A program made the translations under genes and the position numbers. From JAAUTG01 sp964458705 (GTDB lineage: Bacteria > Bacteroidota > Bacteroidia > Chitinophagales > Saprospiraceae): a stretch of DNA of 64,000 bases. Location: the NCBI GenBank assembly GCA_964458705.1, contig CAYWKD010000013.1, forward strand, positions 1 through 64,000, written 5' to 3'. Shown one piece after another: positions 36,099-44,996 of the stretch. The notes under the pieces were generated by a model. It searched no databases and was not told the origin of the DNA. It saw only the letters and a program-made list of their open reading frames with translations. The stretch's first letter is position 1, and each line of letters begins with the position of its first letter.

Positions 36099-37970
36099 CT
36101 ATTCTACAAATTTCAAGGCTTTCTGCACGAAACCCGTCAAGTCTTTACCCTTCAACATTCCTTGATTCAGTAACGCCAAATCATACAAATATTTTGCTAA
36201 ATCGTTGCGCTCTGCACCTTCTGATTTCAACAGTTTACTGGCTACAAGCGGATGGTTAGAATTAACGACAACATTGTAAGATTCAGGAAATGCACCACCG
36301 AATTGATTACCTTGAAGAGCCTGCATCTCCATCATACGTCGCAAAAATTCTGGCTTTGTGATCACCACTGGTGCATCATCTGGCGAAAGTGGTTTCAACT
36401 GCACACTTGCACCCGTCATATCCTTTGTCAATCCTTCAAAGGCTGCTTTTACTTGTTCCTGCTCTTGCTCGCTGAGTACAGATTCTTTCGTTTCATCTTT
36501 CTGTACTAACATATCAATCGTATCAGAATCCACGCGAACAAAAGTGCTATCTCCCAACTTCATTTCTAAATGCTGCATGAAATGGTTGTCCAAAACATTA
36601 TCAAACTCTAGTACGTCGTATCCTCTGGTCTTCGCAGCCTCAATATAACTATGATGAGCGTCTGAATTGTTAGTATAAAGATGGATGATTTTATTATGCT
36701 TATCTGTTTGATTTTCCTTAATCTTCTCTTTGTACTCTTCCAATGTAGCAAATGCACCATCTACATTTTTATGCAGCACAAATTTCTGCGCTCTATCGTA
36801 AAACTTATCTTCGGAGATCATTCCATATTTGATAAAAACACCTAAATCGCTCCACTTCTCCTCAAATCCTTTGCGGTCTTTATTGAAAAGCTCACTCAAT
36901 TTCTCCGCCACCTTTTTTGTAATGTAACCTGTGATTTTTCTAACGTTACTGTCGCTTTGTAAATAAGACCGAGAAACATTCAGAGGAATATCTGGTGAGT
37001 CAATCACACCATGTAGCAAAGTCAAAAACTCTGGTACGATCTCTTTCACATCATCCGTTACGTAAACTTGATTGGAGTATAGCTGAATTTTATTCCGCTG
37101 CTCAGCTATGGAATTTCCAATTTTAGGAAAGTATAAAATACCTGTCAAATTGAACGGATAATCAATATTCAGATGAATCCAAAACAATGGTGGTGCAGAA
37201 AATGGGTACAGCTCGTTGTAGAAATTCTTGTAATCCTCATCCGTTAGCTCACTTGGCTGTTTTTTCCAAACTGGATTAGGGTTGTTGATGATATTTGGAA
37301 CTTCAGTATTAATTTCCTGCTGGTCTTCCCCTTCTCCTTCATAAGTTGTTTCCGTTTTCATGCCAAACTGAATCGGCACAGGTAGAAACTTCGCATACTT
37401 ATTCAGCAATTCTTCGATGCGATTATCTTCCAAGAATTCCTTATCATCTTCATTTTCGATGTATAAAATCACATCCGTTCCTCTGAAATCCTTCTCTACT
37501 GTTTCAATTGTATATTCTGGATTGCCTTCACATGACCATTTGACAGGTTGTGCCCCTTCTTGATACGATTTTGTCAGTACCTCCACTCGCTTTGCCACCA
37601 TAAAAGCAGAGTAAAAACCCAGTCCAAAGTGACCAATAATGCTGCTATCTTCCTTGTATTTATCCAAAAATTCCTGAGCGCTCGAAAAGGCTACTTGGTT
37701 TAAATACTTTTGTACTTCTTCCTCTGTCATTCCAATTCCACGATCGCGAATGGTCAAGGTTTTAGCTTCTTGATCTACTAGAATGTCAATAGTTGTATCA
37801 CCTATCTCGCCTTGCACTTCGCCACGTTTCGCCAGTGTTTTCAACTTACTAGTAGCATCTACTGCATTCGATACCAACTCTCTTAAAAAGACCTCCCGGT
37901 CGGAGTACAAAAATTGCTTAATAATCGGAAAAATATTTTCCGTTTGTACTGATATGTTTCCTTTCTGCAT
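36099..37970 (-). CDS. htpG: Hsp90-family chaperone HtpG
   Basis: An ATP-dependent cytosolic chaperone. The N-terminal GHKL ATPase is clear: FLRELVSNAVDATSKLKTL, IRDRGIGMTEEEVQKYLN and GHFGLGFYSAFMVAKRV. A middle domain with LPLNVSRSYLQ-type sequence (PLNVSRSYLQSD) follows and the C-terminal dimer domain ends the chain; there is no eukaryotic MEEVD tail. I start at the ATG at 37970 (MQKGNISVQTENIFPIIKQFL), the usual N-terminus in this phylum; the frame extends 12 codons upstream to 38006. About 623 residues. A terminator follows. Confidence 0.95.
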   Translation of the reverse strand: MQKGNISVQTENIFPIIKQFLYSDREVFLRELVSNAVDATSKLKTLAKRGEVQGEIGDTTIDILVDQEAKTLTIRDRGIGMTEEEVQKYLNQVAFSSAQEFLDKYKEDSSIIGHFGLGFYSAFMVAKRVEVLTKSYQEGAQPVKWSCEGNPEYTIETVEKDFRGTDVILYIENEDDKEFLEDNRIEELLNKYAKFLPVPIQFGMKTETTYEGEGEDQQEINTEVPNIINNPNPVWKKQPSELTDEDYKNFYNELYPFSAPPLFWIHLNIDYPFNLTGILYFPKIGNSIAEQRNKIQLYSNQVYVTDDVKEIVPEFLTLLHGVIDSPDIPLNVSRSYLQSDSNVRKITGYITKKVAEKLSELFNKDRKGFEEKWSDLGVFIKYGMISEDKFYDRAQKFVLHKNVDGAFATLEEYKEKIKENQTDKHNKIIHLYTNNSDAHHSYIEAAKTRGYDVLEFDNVLDNHFMQHLEMKLGDSTFVRVDSDTIDMLVQKDETKESVLSEQEQEQVKAAFEGLTKDMTGASVQLKPLSPDDAPVVITKPEFLRRMMEMQALQGNQFGGAFPESYNVVVNSNHPLVASKLLKSEGAERNDLAKYLYDLALLNQGMLKGKDLTGFVQKALKFVE

Positions 37971-38252
37971 TGCTATTACGTTTGTTTTTCTAATGCTGGG
38001 TTTCAATTATCACCAAAGTAAGTTACAATGCCTATGCCAATGCAATTTTGGCAGTTTCTAATTTATCACTTTGACTAGCCGAAAAGGTGCTTGTCGTTTT
38101 GGGAAATGTTGCACAACTATCCAGTACGAAGAACCAGCTAAAAGAGTTTTTTTAGGAACTTAAATTAATCAGCGACCGCGAAAGAGATTTGATTTTAAAA
38201 ACCTTATATTTATCTCACAGAAATTAACTAGTCAAAAAGTTGCATTTGTCTC

Positions 38253-38843
38253 ATGAATTCAGCAATGAAAAAAAGAAATCAAATTTTAGACTTTCTCAAA
38301 GAAATCGCTATTGTTGTAATAGGTGTTTTAATTGCGGTATCAATAGGTAGCTATAAAGAAAGATTAGACAACGAAGCGTACTTAAGAAAGACACTTATAG
38401 CGATTGAAAGTGAAGTCATATCAAGCCAAAGTGAAGTTGATACCGTTTTAAAGCGGCACTTAAAGCTTTTTGAAAAACTTGTGAATGGATTTGAAGAAAA
38501 TGAGCAGACAATTGGTGAGTTCGTATCAAGTTCAGGTGGATTTCAAGTTGCCTCTATCAAGAATATTAGTTTAAGATTTTTCATTTCTAACAAAGCCGAA
38601 CTTTTGAGTTACGAAATAATCTCACAGTTATCGGACATTGAGCTAAAGACAAATATACTTTCTGATAAACTTAAAAGATTCACCAATTTTGCGTACGACT
38701 ACGTCAACGAAAAGGATGAAGATGTAATGATGAAATTTGCCTATTTATTATCAGATGTAATAGACAGTGAGAAAACTCTTCAGGAGTCGTATTCTGCTTT
38801 TTTGGACAAGAACAAGATGTACTTGAGTAGAAAAGGTAAATGA
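38253..38843 (+). CDS. Single-pass membrane protein, DUF6090-like
   Basis: A 196-residue protein with one N-terminal membrane helix (about 14-33) in the context FLKEIAIVVIGVLIAVSIGSYKERLDNE, the arrangement seen in DUF6090-type Bacteroidota proteins, followed by an all-helical, probably coiled-coil soluble part. The function of such proteins is unknown. It is isolated, with about 225-245 bases of non-coding DNA on either side. The family call is from memory of the pattern. Confidence 0.6.
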   Translation: MNSAMKKRNQILDFLKEIAIVVIGVLIAVSIGSYKERLDNEAYLRKTLIAIESEVISSQSEVDTVLKRHLKLFEKLVNGFEENEQTIGEFVSSSGGFQVASIKNISLRFFISNKAELLSYEIISQLSDIELKTNILSDKLKRFTNFAYDYVNEKDEDVMMKFAYLLSDVIDSEKTLQESYSAFLDKNKMYLSRKGK

Positions 38844-39026
38844 TAATGCCTATACCTACAGCGAAACCTCCGCCAAGTGGAAAAAGCTACTTCAGAAAAA
38901 TGCTTCTTTTACTTAACCTGAATACAATATTGACGAAAGACTGTAAACTATTTGAAAATCAGCTAAATGATAAACGATCAATCAATTCTTGAAACTGCTC
39001 TCTCTTTTCTTTTGAGCAAAAACTTG

Positions 39027-39034
39027 TACTTTTG
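39027..39034 (+). promoter_or_regulatory. TAnnTTTG box of the AI-2E family gene
   Basis: TACTTTTG matches the -7 consensus. The expected leader to the ATG at 39069 is about 28 bases. The -33 element is poor. Confidence 0.4.
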
Positions 39035-39068
39035 AAATAATAACAATGAAGCGTTCAATAGAACAAAC

Positions 39069-40178
39069 ATGAAAATCAAAAGAAATACAGTTATCATAAT
39101 CATTGGGATATTGTTAGCCTTACTATTGCTTTACTATTTCAGGGGAATCTTAGGATATGTATTAGGAGCTTGGGTGGTTTCACTAGCAGGAAGACCAATG
39201 ACACGATTTCTACAAAATCAAATAAAACTAGGTAAGTGGCGAATGGGAGCTACTACTTCAGCGACTATTACATTACTAACTTTCTTATTAGCTGCTTTAT
39301 TAATTGTTGCTCTGTTTATTCCAATGATTATCGACCAGATAGATAATTTCGCTAGTGTGGACTATAAAAAAATCGTTACTTCTTTGAATGAACCTATTGA
39401 ATCAGTCAATAAACGACTTGATAAAATTGGTTCGCCTCCCATTTCCAGATCACAATTTGAGGATCAACTCAGAAATTCTTTTTCTGGCTGGTTCAAACTA
39501 GACGATATTGGTAAAGGGCTTAATTCCTTTTTTAGTGCTTTGGGCACTGTCTTCATTTCTATTTTTTCTGTAATATTCATTGCCTTTTTCTTTTTAAAAG
39601 AGAAAGATTTATTCGCGCAAGCCGTCATTGCTGCTGCACCTAATCAGCATGAGACTCAAGTTTCCAACATCGTTAATGACATTTCTAGCTTGCTCACTCG
39701 TTATTTTGCAGGAATAGCTCTACAAATTTCTATCATTACCCTTTTTGTAACAGTTGCCCTTTCGATCATTGGAGTGGAGTATGCTTTATTAATTGGTTTT
39801 TTTGCTGCATTGGTCAATCTAATTCCTTATTTAGGCCCTTTAATCGGTGGAATATTTGGCGTCTTCATTGCTATTTCTTCTAATTTAGAAGTGGATTTCT
39901 ATACAGGTATGTTGCCATTAATACTAAAAATAGCTGCCGTTTTTGCCATGGTTCAGTTACTCGATAATTTTGTTTTACAACCTTATATTTTTTCTAATAG
40001 CGTTAAAGCCCATCCTCTGGAGATCTTTATTGTTATTCTCATGGGTTCACAAATAGGTGGAATACTTGGTATGGTGTTAGCTATTCCAACTTATACGGTG
40101 CTCCGAGTAATTGCTCGATCTTTCTTGAGTGAGTTTAAAATTGTGCAGCGGTTAACAGGAAGGTTAGATGAGACCTAA
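39069..40178 (+). CDS. AI-2E family transporter (UPF0118)
   Basis: A 369-residue inner-membrane protein with about seven to eight membrane segments. It shows the family pattern: two N-terminal helices, a periplasmic helical part (about 95-150), then FFFLKEKDLF and the conserved NLIPYLGPLIGGIFGVFIA and LDNFVLQPYIFSNSVKAHPLEIFIVILMG. Members are proposed exporters of autoinducer-2 or act as Na+/H+ antiporters; the substrate here is unknown. A TACTTTTG promoter box precedes it. Confidence 0.88.
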   Translation: MKIKRNTVIIIIGILLALLLLYYFRGILGYVLGAWVVSLAGRPMTRFLQNQIKLGKWRMGATTSATITLLTFLLAALLIVALFIPMIIDQIDNFASVDYKKIVTSLNEPIESVNKRLDKIGSPPISRSQFEDQLRNSFSGWFKLDDIGKGLNSFFSALGTVFISIFSVIFIAFFFLKEKDLFAQAVIAAAPNQHETQVSNIVNDISSLLTRYFAGIALQISIITLFVTVALSIIGVEYALLIGFFAALVNLIPYLGPLIGGIFGVFIAISSNLEVDFYTGMLPLILKIAAVFAMVQLLDNFVLQPYIFSNSVKAHPLEIFIVILMGSQIGGILGMVLAIPTYTVLRVIARSFLSEFKIVQRLTGRLDET

Positions 40179-40244
40179 GCATCAAACTACAATTCAGTAA
40201 ATTTTTTAACGAATAATACCTGAGTATATATTAAACTTGTCTCT

Positions 40245-40925
40245 ATGCCTTATTTCACAACTGATTTTCATCAATTCTTTACGGATCTTCGCAAAAATAA
40301 CAATCGTGAATGGTATCACGACAACAAAAAACGCTATGAAAAACACGTAAAAAAACCAATGCAAGTCTTTATAACTGAACTGATTGATCGGATGCAAATA
40401 CACGATTCTTCGATAGCAATCACACATAAAGAAGCCATCTTTAGAATTTATCGGGACATTCGATTTAGTAAGGACAAGACGCCTTACAAAACGAATACCT
40501 CTGCCGCAATTAGCAAAGGAGGCAGAAAGGACACGGTGTCGCCAGGAATTTATATTGAGCTGAACGATGAAAAAGCAGCCATTTACAGCGGTATATACAT
40601 GCCTAGTCCCAAGCAAATCAAACAGATCAGAGAAGGTATAGCATCAGATATGGAAACGTTTCAATCATTGCTAGATGCTAAAGATTTTCAAGAAAAGTTT
40701 AATGGCACTATTCATGGCGATAAATACAAACGCCTTCCTAAAGAATTTACAGAAGCGGCTGAGCAGCAACCTTATCTTTTCAATAAGCAGTTCTACTACT
40801 TTAGCGAACTTGAGCCCTCGATCATTTTAAAAGAAAATCTACCTGATATTTTTATTGACTATTATTTAGCTGCTCGACCACTAGGCCGTTTTTTTGAGCG
40901 TGCTTTAATGGAAGTAGATGAATAA
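40245..40925 (+). CDS. DUF2461 family protein
   Basis: A 226-residue protein with the DUF2461 pattern: FFTDLRKNNNREWYHDNKKRYE at the N-terminus, then IFRIYRDIRFSKDKTPYKTN and SPGIYIELNDEKAAIYSGIYMP. The domain is widespread and has no firm function. The strongly conserved arginines and tyrosines suggest binding of an anionic ligand. It lies 67 bases after the AI-2E family gene and converges with the sigma factor gene. Confidence 0.85.
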   Translation: MPYFTTDFHQFFTDLRKNNNREWYHDNKKRYEKHVKKPMQVFITELIDRMQIHDSSIAITHKEAIFRIYRDIRFSKDKTPYKTNTSAAISKGGRKDTVSPGIYIELNDEKAAIYSGIYMPSPKQIKQIREGIASDMETFQSLLDAKDFQEKFNGTIHGDKYKRLPKEFTEAAEQQPYLFNKQFYYFSELEPSIILKENLPDIFIDYYLAARPLGRFFERALMEVDE

Positions 40926-40926
40926 A

Positions 40927-40951
40927 AAAGAGTTGCCCTCTCGAACAACTC
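40927..40951 (-). terminator. Weak terminator of the ECF sigma gene
   Basis: GAGTTG (40930-40935) pairs with CAACTC (40946-40951). On the minus strand a T-run follows. The stem is only 6 bp, but the place, between two convergent genes, fits. Confidence 0.45.
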
Positions 40952-40989
40952 CTCATTTTACTTGCACTGGAATAATTTTTTCTTGAACA

Positions 40990-41685
40990 CTATGCAGCAA
41001 CTGCTGCTTTCTCTGCGCTTATCTCGGTAGATGTCGCTTTCCTGTTTTTAGCTTTGCGCTTAGTAGTTTCCAAATAAGCACTTGCTCCCGGCTGCTGAAT
41101 CATTTCGTAAAGCATTTCCTTCGCACGGAATAACTGTGCTTTTACTGTACCTAAAGGAATATCCAATTCCTGTGCAATCTCATCATAACTCAGTTCCTCA
41201 AAGTAACGCAATTCAATCATCAAGCGGTACTTTTCATTCAATTTGCACAGCACGGCACGCATCATTTCAATCTTCTGATCATTCATGAAGAGCTCTTCTG
41301 GATTTAAAGAATTGGAGCGGATGCTAGAAGCATAGTCTTGGTTACCACCTGGCTCAATCGTATCATCAATTGAAAATACTTGCAAGCGCTTCTTTCTGAT
41401 GTAATCAATACCATTATTGATTGCAATTCTAAAAAGCCAAGTACTAAAAGCATAATGCGGCGCATAACTAGATAATTTCCTGAATGCTTTTCCGAAGGCT
41501 TCAATCGTTAGATCATTAGCGTCTTCTTTGTTGTTCACCATTTTTAACATAGTGTGAAAAACAGAATTGCGATAACGATCCATTAATTCTGTGTAGGCTC
41601 TTTGGTCGCCTGCAATAGCATTTTGCACCAAGTTGTAATCGTCTTGAGCCTTAGTAGAAAGTGTTGTAGAAATACACATGTTCAT
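40990..41685 (-). CDS. ECF-type RNA polymerase sigma factor
   Basis: A 231-residue sigma-70 family protein of the extracytoplasmic-function group. Region 2 (about 20-95) includes MVNNKEDANDLTIEAFGKAFRKLSSYAPHYAFSTWLFRIAINNGIDYIRKK, and region 4 (about 140-190) includes LNEKYRLMIELRYFEELSYDEIAQELDIPLGTVKAQLFRAKEML, the DNA-binding helix-turn-helix. The C-terminus adds a ~30-residue lysine/alanine tail. No anti-sigma gene is adjacent, so its signal is unknown. There are alternative starts at codons 1 and 3. Confidence 0.92.
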   Translation of the reverse strand: MNMCISTTLSTKAQDDYNLVQNAIAGDQRAYTELMDRYRNSVFHTMLKMVNNKEDANDLTIEAFGKAFRKLSSYAPHYAFSTWLFRIAINNGIDYIRKKRLQVFSIDDTIEPGGNQDYASSIRSNSLNPEELFMNDQKIEMMRAVLCKLNEKYRLMIELRYFEELSYDEIAQELDIPLGTVKAQLFRAKEMLYEMIQQPGASAYLETTKRKAKNRKATSTEISAEKAAVAA

Positions 41686-41800
41686 GGGTTTGCTTGCACA
41701 CTTAGTAAATGCACCTACGCGGCAGTTTTACTTCATGTAGCAAATGTTTTTAAATATGTTCATAATGCACTCGTCAAATAACGAGCATGGAATAACAAGT

Positions 41801-42913
41801 TTACCATCGGTTCTTAACTCCCCATACTAACACTGGTGCAAACAGTATGTAATAGGAAACCATCATTATATCTAACACAGGTATCCAAATCAATAACCCT
41901 TTTTCATCTAACCTGTGAAAAATACCACGACTTACCAGCAATATAATACTCATGCGAGTAAGATACACTCCAATGGCTAGAGCATAACTACCCAATAAAA
42001 ATGTGAATGTCCCCAAAAAATAATGTGCAATATGACTACCCGAAAGTAGCCCTAATAGCAACTGATGTTTAAATTGGTACGAAGTACCAGTTGTCAAATG
42101 CCTCGATTTCTGTCGAATGAAACTTTTTAGTGTTTCTTTCGGATCAGAATAAACAAAAGCATTTTTGTTTACTATGACTGTAGTGTTGTCAAGATGAGCT
42201 ATTGCGTTGATGAAGAGATCGTCATCACCTGAAGCAATATGCTCATGGGATTTGAAACCATTTACCTTATGGTAAAGTGATTTCCTGTATATTAAATTAC
42301 GCCCAACTCCCATATAGGGTGCGTTCCAAAGAGCAAAAGATAAATATTGAATAGCAGTATAAACAGTTTCATAACGAATAAACCTGTTGAGCATTCCCTT
42401 TCTCTTTTCGTAAGGAGAATACCCTAATCCAACTGCTTTTACACCATCGACTTGCTCTTGCATGGATTGTATCCACTTAGAACTATTGGGCTTGCAATCT
42501 GCGTCTGTTAATAAAAGAACTTCGTATTTAGCCTTCTCTATTCCCTCTGCAAGTGCGAATTTTTTACCAATTCTATCACTATTCACTCTTTTTCGACTAA
42601 TTATGTGCAAGGTCGAAAACTTTTTTTGAAATTCCAAAAGAATATTAGCTGTTTCATCAATAGAATGATCATTTACTACAATTACTTCAAAAAAAGGGTA
42701 GTCTTGATTTAGGATATGGGGTAAATTTTTCTTTAGATTTTCAGCTTCGTTTTTAGCGCAAATAATTACTGAAACAGGCTGCTGTACTTGTTTTTTACTA
42801 ATAGGTGATCTGTAACGGGCTAATTTTGAAAATACGACTATCCAATAAAGGAGCTGAATGATAGTGAAAAAAATAAAAAGTAAACTTAAAACCAACTTGA
42901 ATGACTCCATCAC
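41801..42913 (-). CDS. Family 2 glycosyltransferase, membrane-bound
   Basis: A 370-residue inverting glycosyltransferase. An N-terminal membrane helix (about 5-27) is followed by the GT-A domain: VSVIICAKNEAENLKKNL, VVNDHSIDETANIL, LLTDADCKP (the metal-binding DxD-like site), and GDDDLFINAIAH (the acidic acceptor-site motif) with a QKSRH motif. Two or three C-terminal membrane helices end it. It probably builds a surface or lipid-linked glycan. It has no glycan gene neighbours. Left of the candidate origin. Confidence 0.88.
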   Translation of the reverse strand: MMESFKLVLSLLFIFFTIIQLLYWIVVFSKLARYRSPISKKQVQQPVSVIICAKNEAENLKKNLPHILNQDYPFFEVIVVNDHSIDETANILLEFQKKFSTLHIISRKRVNSDRIGKKFALAEGIEKAKYEVLLLTDADCKPNSSKWIQSMQEQVDGVKAVGLGYSPYEKRKGMLNRFIRYETVYTAIQYLSFALWNAPYMGVGRNLIYRKSLYHKVNGFKSHEHIASGDDDLFINAIAHLDNTTVIVNKNAFVYSDPKETLKSFIRQKSRHLTTGTSYQFKHQLLLGLLSGSHIAHYFLGTFTFLLGSYALAIGVYLTRMSIILLVSRGIFHRLDEKGLLIWIPVLDIMMVSYYILFAPVLVWGVKNRW

Positions 42914-43321
42914 AGCTAAAGCTTAATTGTGCGTCAAATTTAGTTTGATGCTAAAGAAAAAGGTAATTGTAATAGGTCTTAATTTTGAAGTAGTCAAAAA
43001 TGAAACGCTAAAAAATAGGTTTCATAGCTAAACATGGATAAATACTTAGATAACAATAAATTAACATTGAACTAACCATTTTATCCAAAACAAACCGCTT
43101 CTAAAGGTACAACAATACTTTTTTCACAGCCTATTTAATAACTTTTGATAACTATTTGAAAAACAGCATACATATCATTAGAGCAATATGTGCAAAACAA
43201 TGGGGTAAACCACTAAAGTTTTCAACTACTTCTCACAAACTAAGCATCTGAGTTTTCATACAAATCCAAATAGCTAGCTTATTCTAGTTACCAACAGCTC
43301 AATTCCACTTTATTTTATCAT

Positions 43322-43330
43322 TCATCCACA
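43322..43330 (+). other. DnaA-box variant TCATCCACA
   Basis: One base from the consensus TTATCCACA. It lies 88 bases from the perfect box at 43418. A weak site alone, listed because of the cluster. Confidence 0.35.
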
Positions 43331-43417
43331 AGGAAAAGGCTAATTTTCTTTACACACCATCAAAATAGATTTGCATGTGAAAAAGCACATAAGTATCTGA
43401 TAAATAGAAAGTCAGTA

Positions 43418-43426
43418 TGTGGATAA
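43418..43426 (-). other. Perfect DnaA box TTATCCACA (minus strand)
   Basis: TGTGGATAA on the + strand is the exact complement of the DnaA box TTATCCACA. It lies in the long non-coding region before ctaA. Confidence 0.55.
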
Positions 43427-43600
43427 GGCATGAACATTTGCTTAACAATTAGTTAATAAATAATTAACGTACAAAAGTTGAGCCTATTTACCAACTAACT
43501 AACAGCCTTAATAATAATAAGAGAATTAAAATTTTAAATTAAAATGACTATTAATAATCAGACTATGGTGTTATGAAGTGTACTAGATGATAAAAACAAA

Positions 43601-43608
43601 TACTTTTG
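43601..43608 (+). promoter_or_regulatory. TAnnTTTG box of ctaA
   Basis: TACTTTTG matches the -7 consensus and sits 20 bases before the ATG of ctaA. The -33 position is poor. Confidence 0.35.
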
Positions 43609-43627
43609 TTTTCAAAAAGAAAGATAC

Positions 43628-44734
43628 ATGGAAACTCAATTAGTAGTAAGGACTAAAAATAGTAGCAGCACAATAGTAACATCTGCTGTGAGAACTTGGC
43701 TGTTCATCGGTTTGGTGATGGTATTTGTGCAAGTTGTCGTAGGAGGCATTACGCGCCTTACGGATTCAGGATTATCTATCACAGAATGGGCTGTCATTCA
43801 AGGTACATTACCGCCAATGAATGAAGTAGAGTGGTTGGATGCTTTTGACAAATATAAGGTAGCGGCAAAGAAGCAGTTTGAGTCGCTGCATGCTAATATG
43901 ACGCTTTCTGAATTTAAGGTTATCTTTTTTTGGGAATATATCCACCGATTGTGGGCACGAATGATGGGATTTGTTTTTGCTATTCCTTTCGTCTTTTTTG
44001 TTATTAAAAAGCAGATTCCAAAGTGGCTAATGCGGCGACTGGGCATAGTAATTTTGCTGGCATCAACTGCTGCTACTTTTGGTTGGATTATGGTTGCAAG
44101 CGGTCTTAACGACGATAGTCGGACGTGGGTAAGTGCTTATAAGCTAGTAACGCATCTGCTAATTGCGACTTCTTTATTTGGTTATTTGTTTTGGACTTAT
44201 TTAAAGGCTGCACAATCTAGTGTGCAAGATGCTCATCTTTCGGGTATGCGAAAAATGGCTTGGAGTATTGCGGCTTTATTGATTGTTCAAATTGCGTTTG
44301 GTGGCCTTATGGCTGGTATGCGTGCAGGATTGCTTCATCCTAGCTTTCCTATTTTTGTAGAAGGCGAAAGAATTGCAAATGCCTTGAATAGTGGTGCAGA
44401 GGTAGAACATTTTGTAGATTATGAGCGATCTACTTATGTAAAGGCAGTCGTACAGATTTTACATAGAGGAACTGCCTATTTACTGGTTGGCTCGCTCATT
44501 TGGTTCGCTATTCGGCTTTTTAAAGAAAATATTTCTAAGCGCCTGCGAAATGGAACTTGGGGATTACTAGCTATTTTGGGTGGACAATTTGTACTAGGAG
44601 TGCTGACGATCATTAATAGTATTGGACGCATTCCAATTACATTGGGCGTGATGCATCAGGGAGTTGCTTTATTATTGTTGGTTGCATTATTGTACGTAAT
44701 ATATCAGATGAAACCCAATGAAAAAATGATGTGA
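43628..44734 (+). CDS. ctaA: Heme A synthase
   Basis: A COX15/CtaA-type membrane monooxygenase that oxidises the C-8 methyl group of heme O to make heme A for cytochrome c oxidase. The 368-residue chain has about eight membrane helices and the family segments VVVGGITRLTDSGLSITEWAVIQGTLPPMNEVEW, FFWEYIHRLWARMMGF, FGGLMAGMRAGLLHP, LHRGTAYLL and MHQGVALLL, which hold the heme-ligand histidines. Oxidase genes and the farnesyltransferase ctaB are not adjacent. DnaA boxes flank the gene at both ends. Confidence 0.93.
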   Translation: METQLVVRTKNSSSTIVTSAVRTWLFIGLVMVFVQVVVGGITRLTDSGLSITEWAVIQGTLPPMNEVEWLDAFDKYKVAAKKQFESLHANMTLSEFKVIFFWEYIHRLWARMMGFVFAIPFVFFVIKKQIPKWLMRRLGIVILLASTAATFGWIMVASGLNDDSRTWVSAYKLVTHLLIATSLFGYLFWTYLKAAQSSVQDAHLSGMRKMAWSIAALLIVQIAFGGLMAGMRAGLLHPSFPIFVEGERIANALNSGAEVEHFVDYERSTYVKAVVQILHRGTAYLLVGSLIWFAIRLFKENISKRLRNGTWGLLAILGGQFVLGVLTIINSIGRIPITLGVMHQGVALLLLVALLYVIYQMKPNEKMM

Positions 44735-44738
44735 ATAA
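44730..44738 (-). other. DnaA-box variant TTATTCACA (minus strand)
   Basis: TGTGAATAA overlaps the end of ctaA. It fits the relaxed consensus TTATNCACA. It is 12 bases from the perfect box at 44742, with the same orientation: a tight pair like those in origins. Confidence 0.45.
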
Positions 44739-44996
44739 ACCTGTGGATAACTTATTGTAAATTTTATGTTAATAGATTATTTTAACTTTTTTACTTACAA
44801 AATGCTATTTTTCAGTTAGTTAAATAGAAACCAAGGATTGTGATAAATTTCGTGTAGAACGTTAGTAAATATGTTAATAAGTAGCAATTATTTGAAAAAT
44901 GAATGGTTTAGGGTAAATTGTGAAAGGAATAGATTCAGTTTATCATGCTTCATTCTTAGAAGAGTTGGCAAGTTATCAAACTCAATATTATAGATG
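44735..44996. other. AT-rich non-coding region, right half of candidate oriC
   Basis: This 262-base gap has no gene. After the DnaA pair there is an AT-rich segment that could unwind easily. By hand count 44731-44996 has about 46 G and 22 C on the + strand, the reverse of the bias on the other side of ctaA. See the findings. Confidence 0.4.
44742..44750 (-). other. Perfect DnaA box TTATCCACA (minus strand)
   Basis: TGTGGATAA within CTGTGGATAACTTATTG is an exact DnaA box, 12 bases from the preceding variant. An AT-rich stretch with two GTTAATA copies lies downstream, 44755-44880. Confidence 0.6.

Larger units (their letters stand above)
42914..43627. other. 714-base non-coding region, left half of candidate oriC
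   Basis: No gene is visible. The region is AT-rich and holds a perfect DnaA box (TGTGGATAA, 43418-43426) and near-matches TTATCCAAA (43081), TGTGCAAAA (43189), TCATCCACA (43322) and TGTGAAAAA (43376), each one base off TTATNCACA or its complement. An AT-rich dyad, GTTAAT-AAATA-ATTAAC, is at 43452-43468. By hand count 43081-43380 has about 63 C and 31 G on the + strand. The last part carries the ctaA promoter box. Confidence 0.5.
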
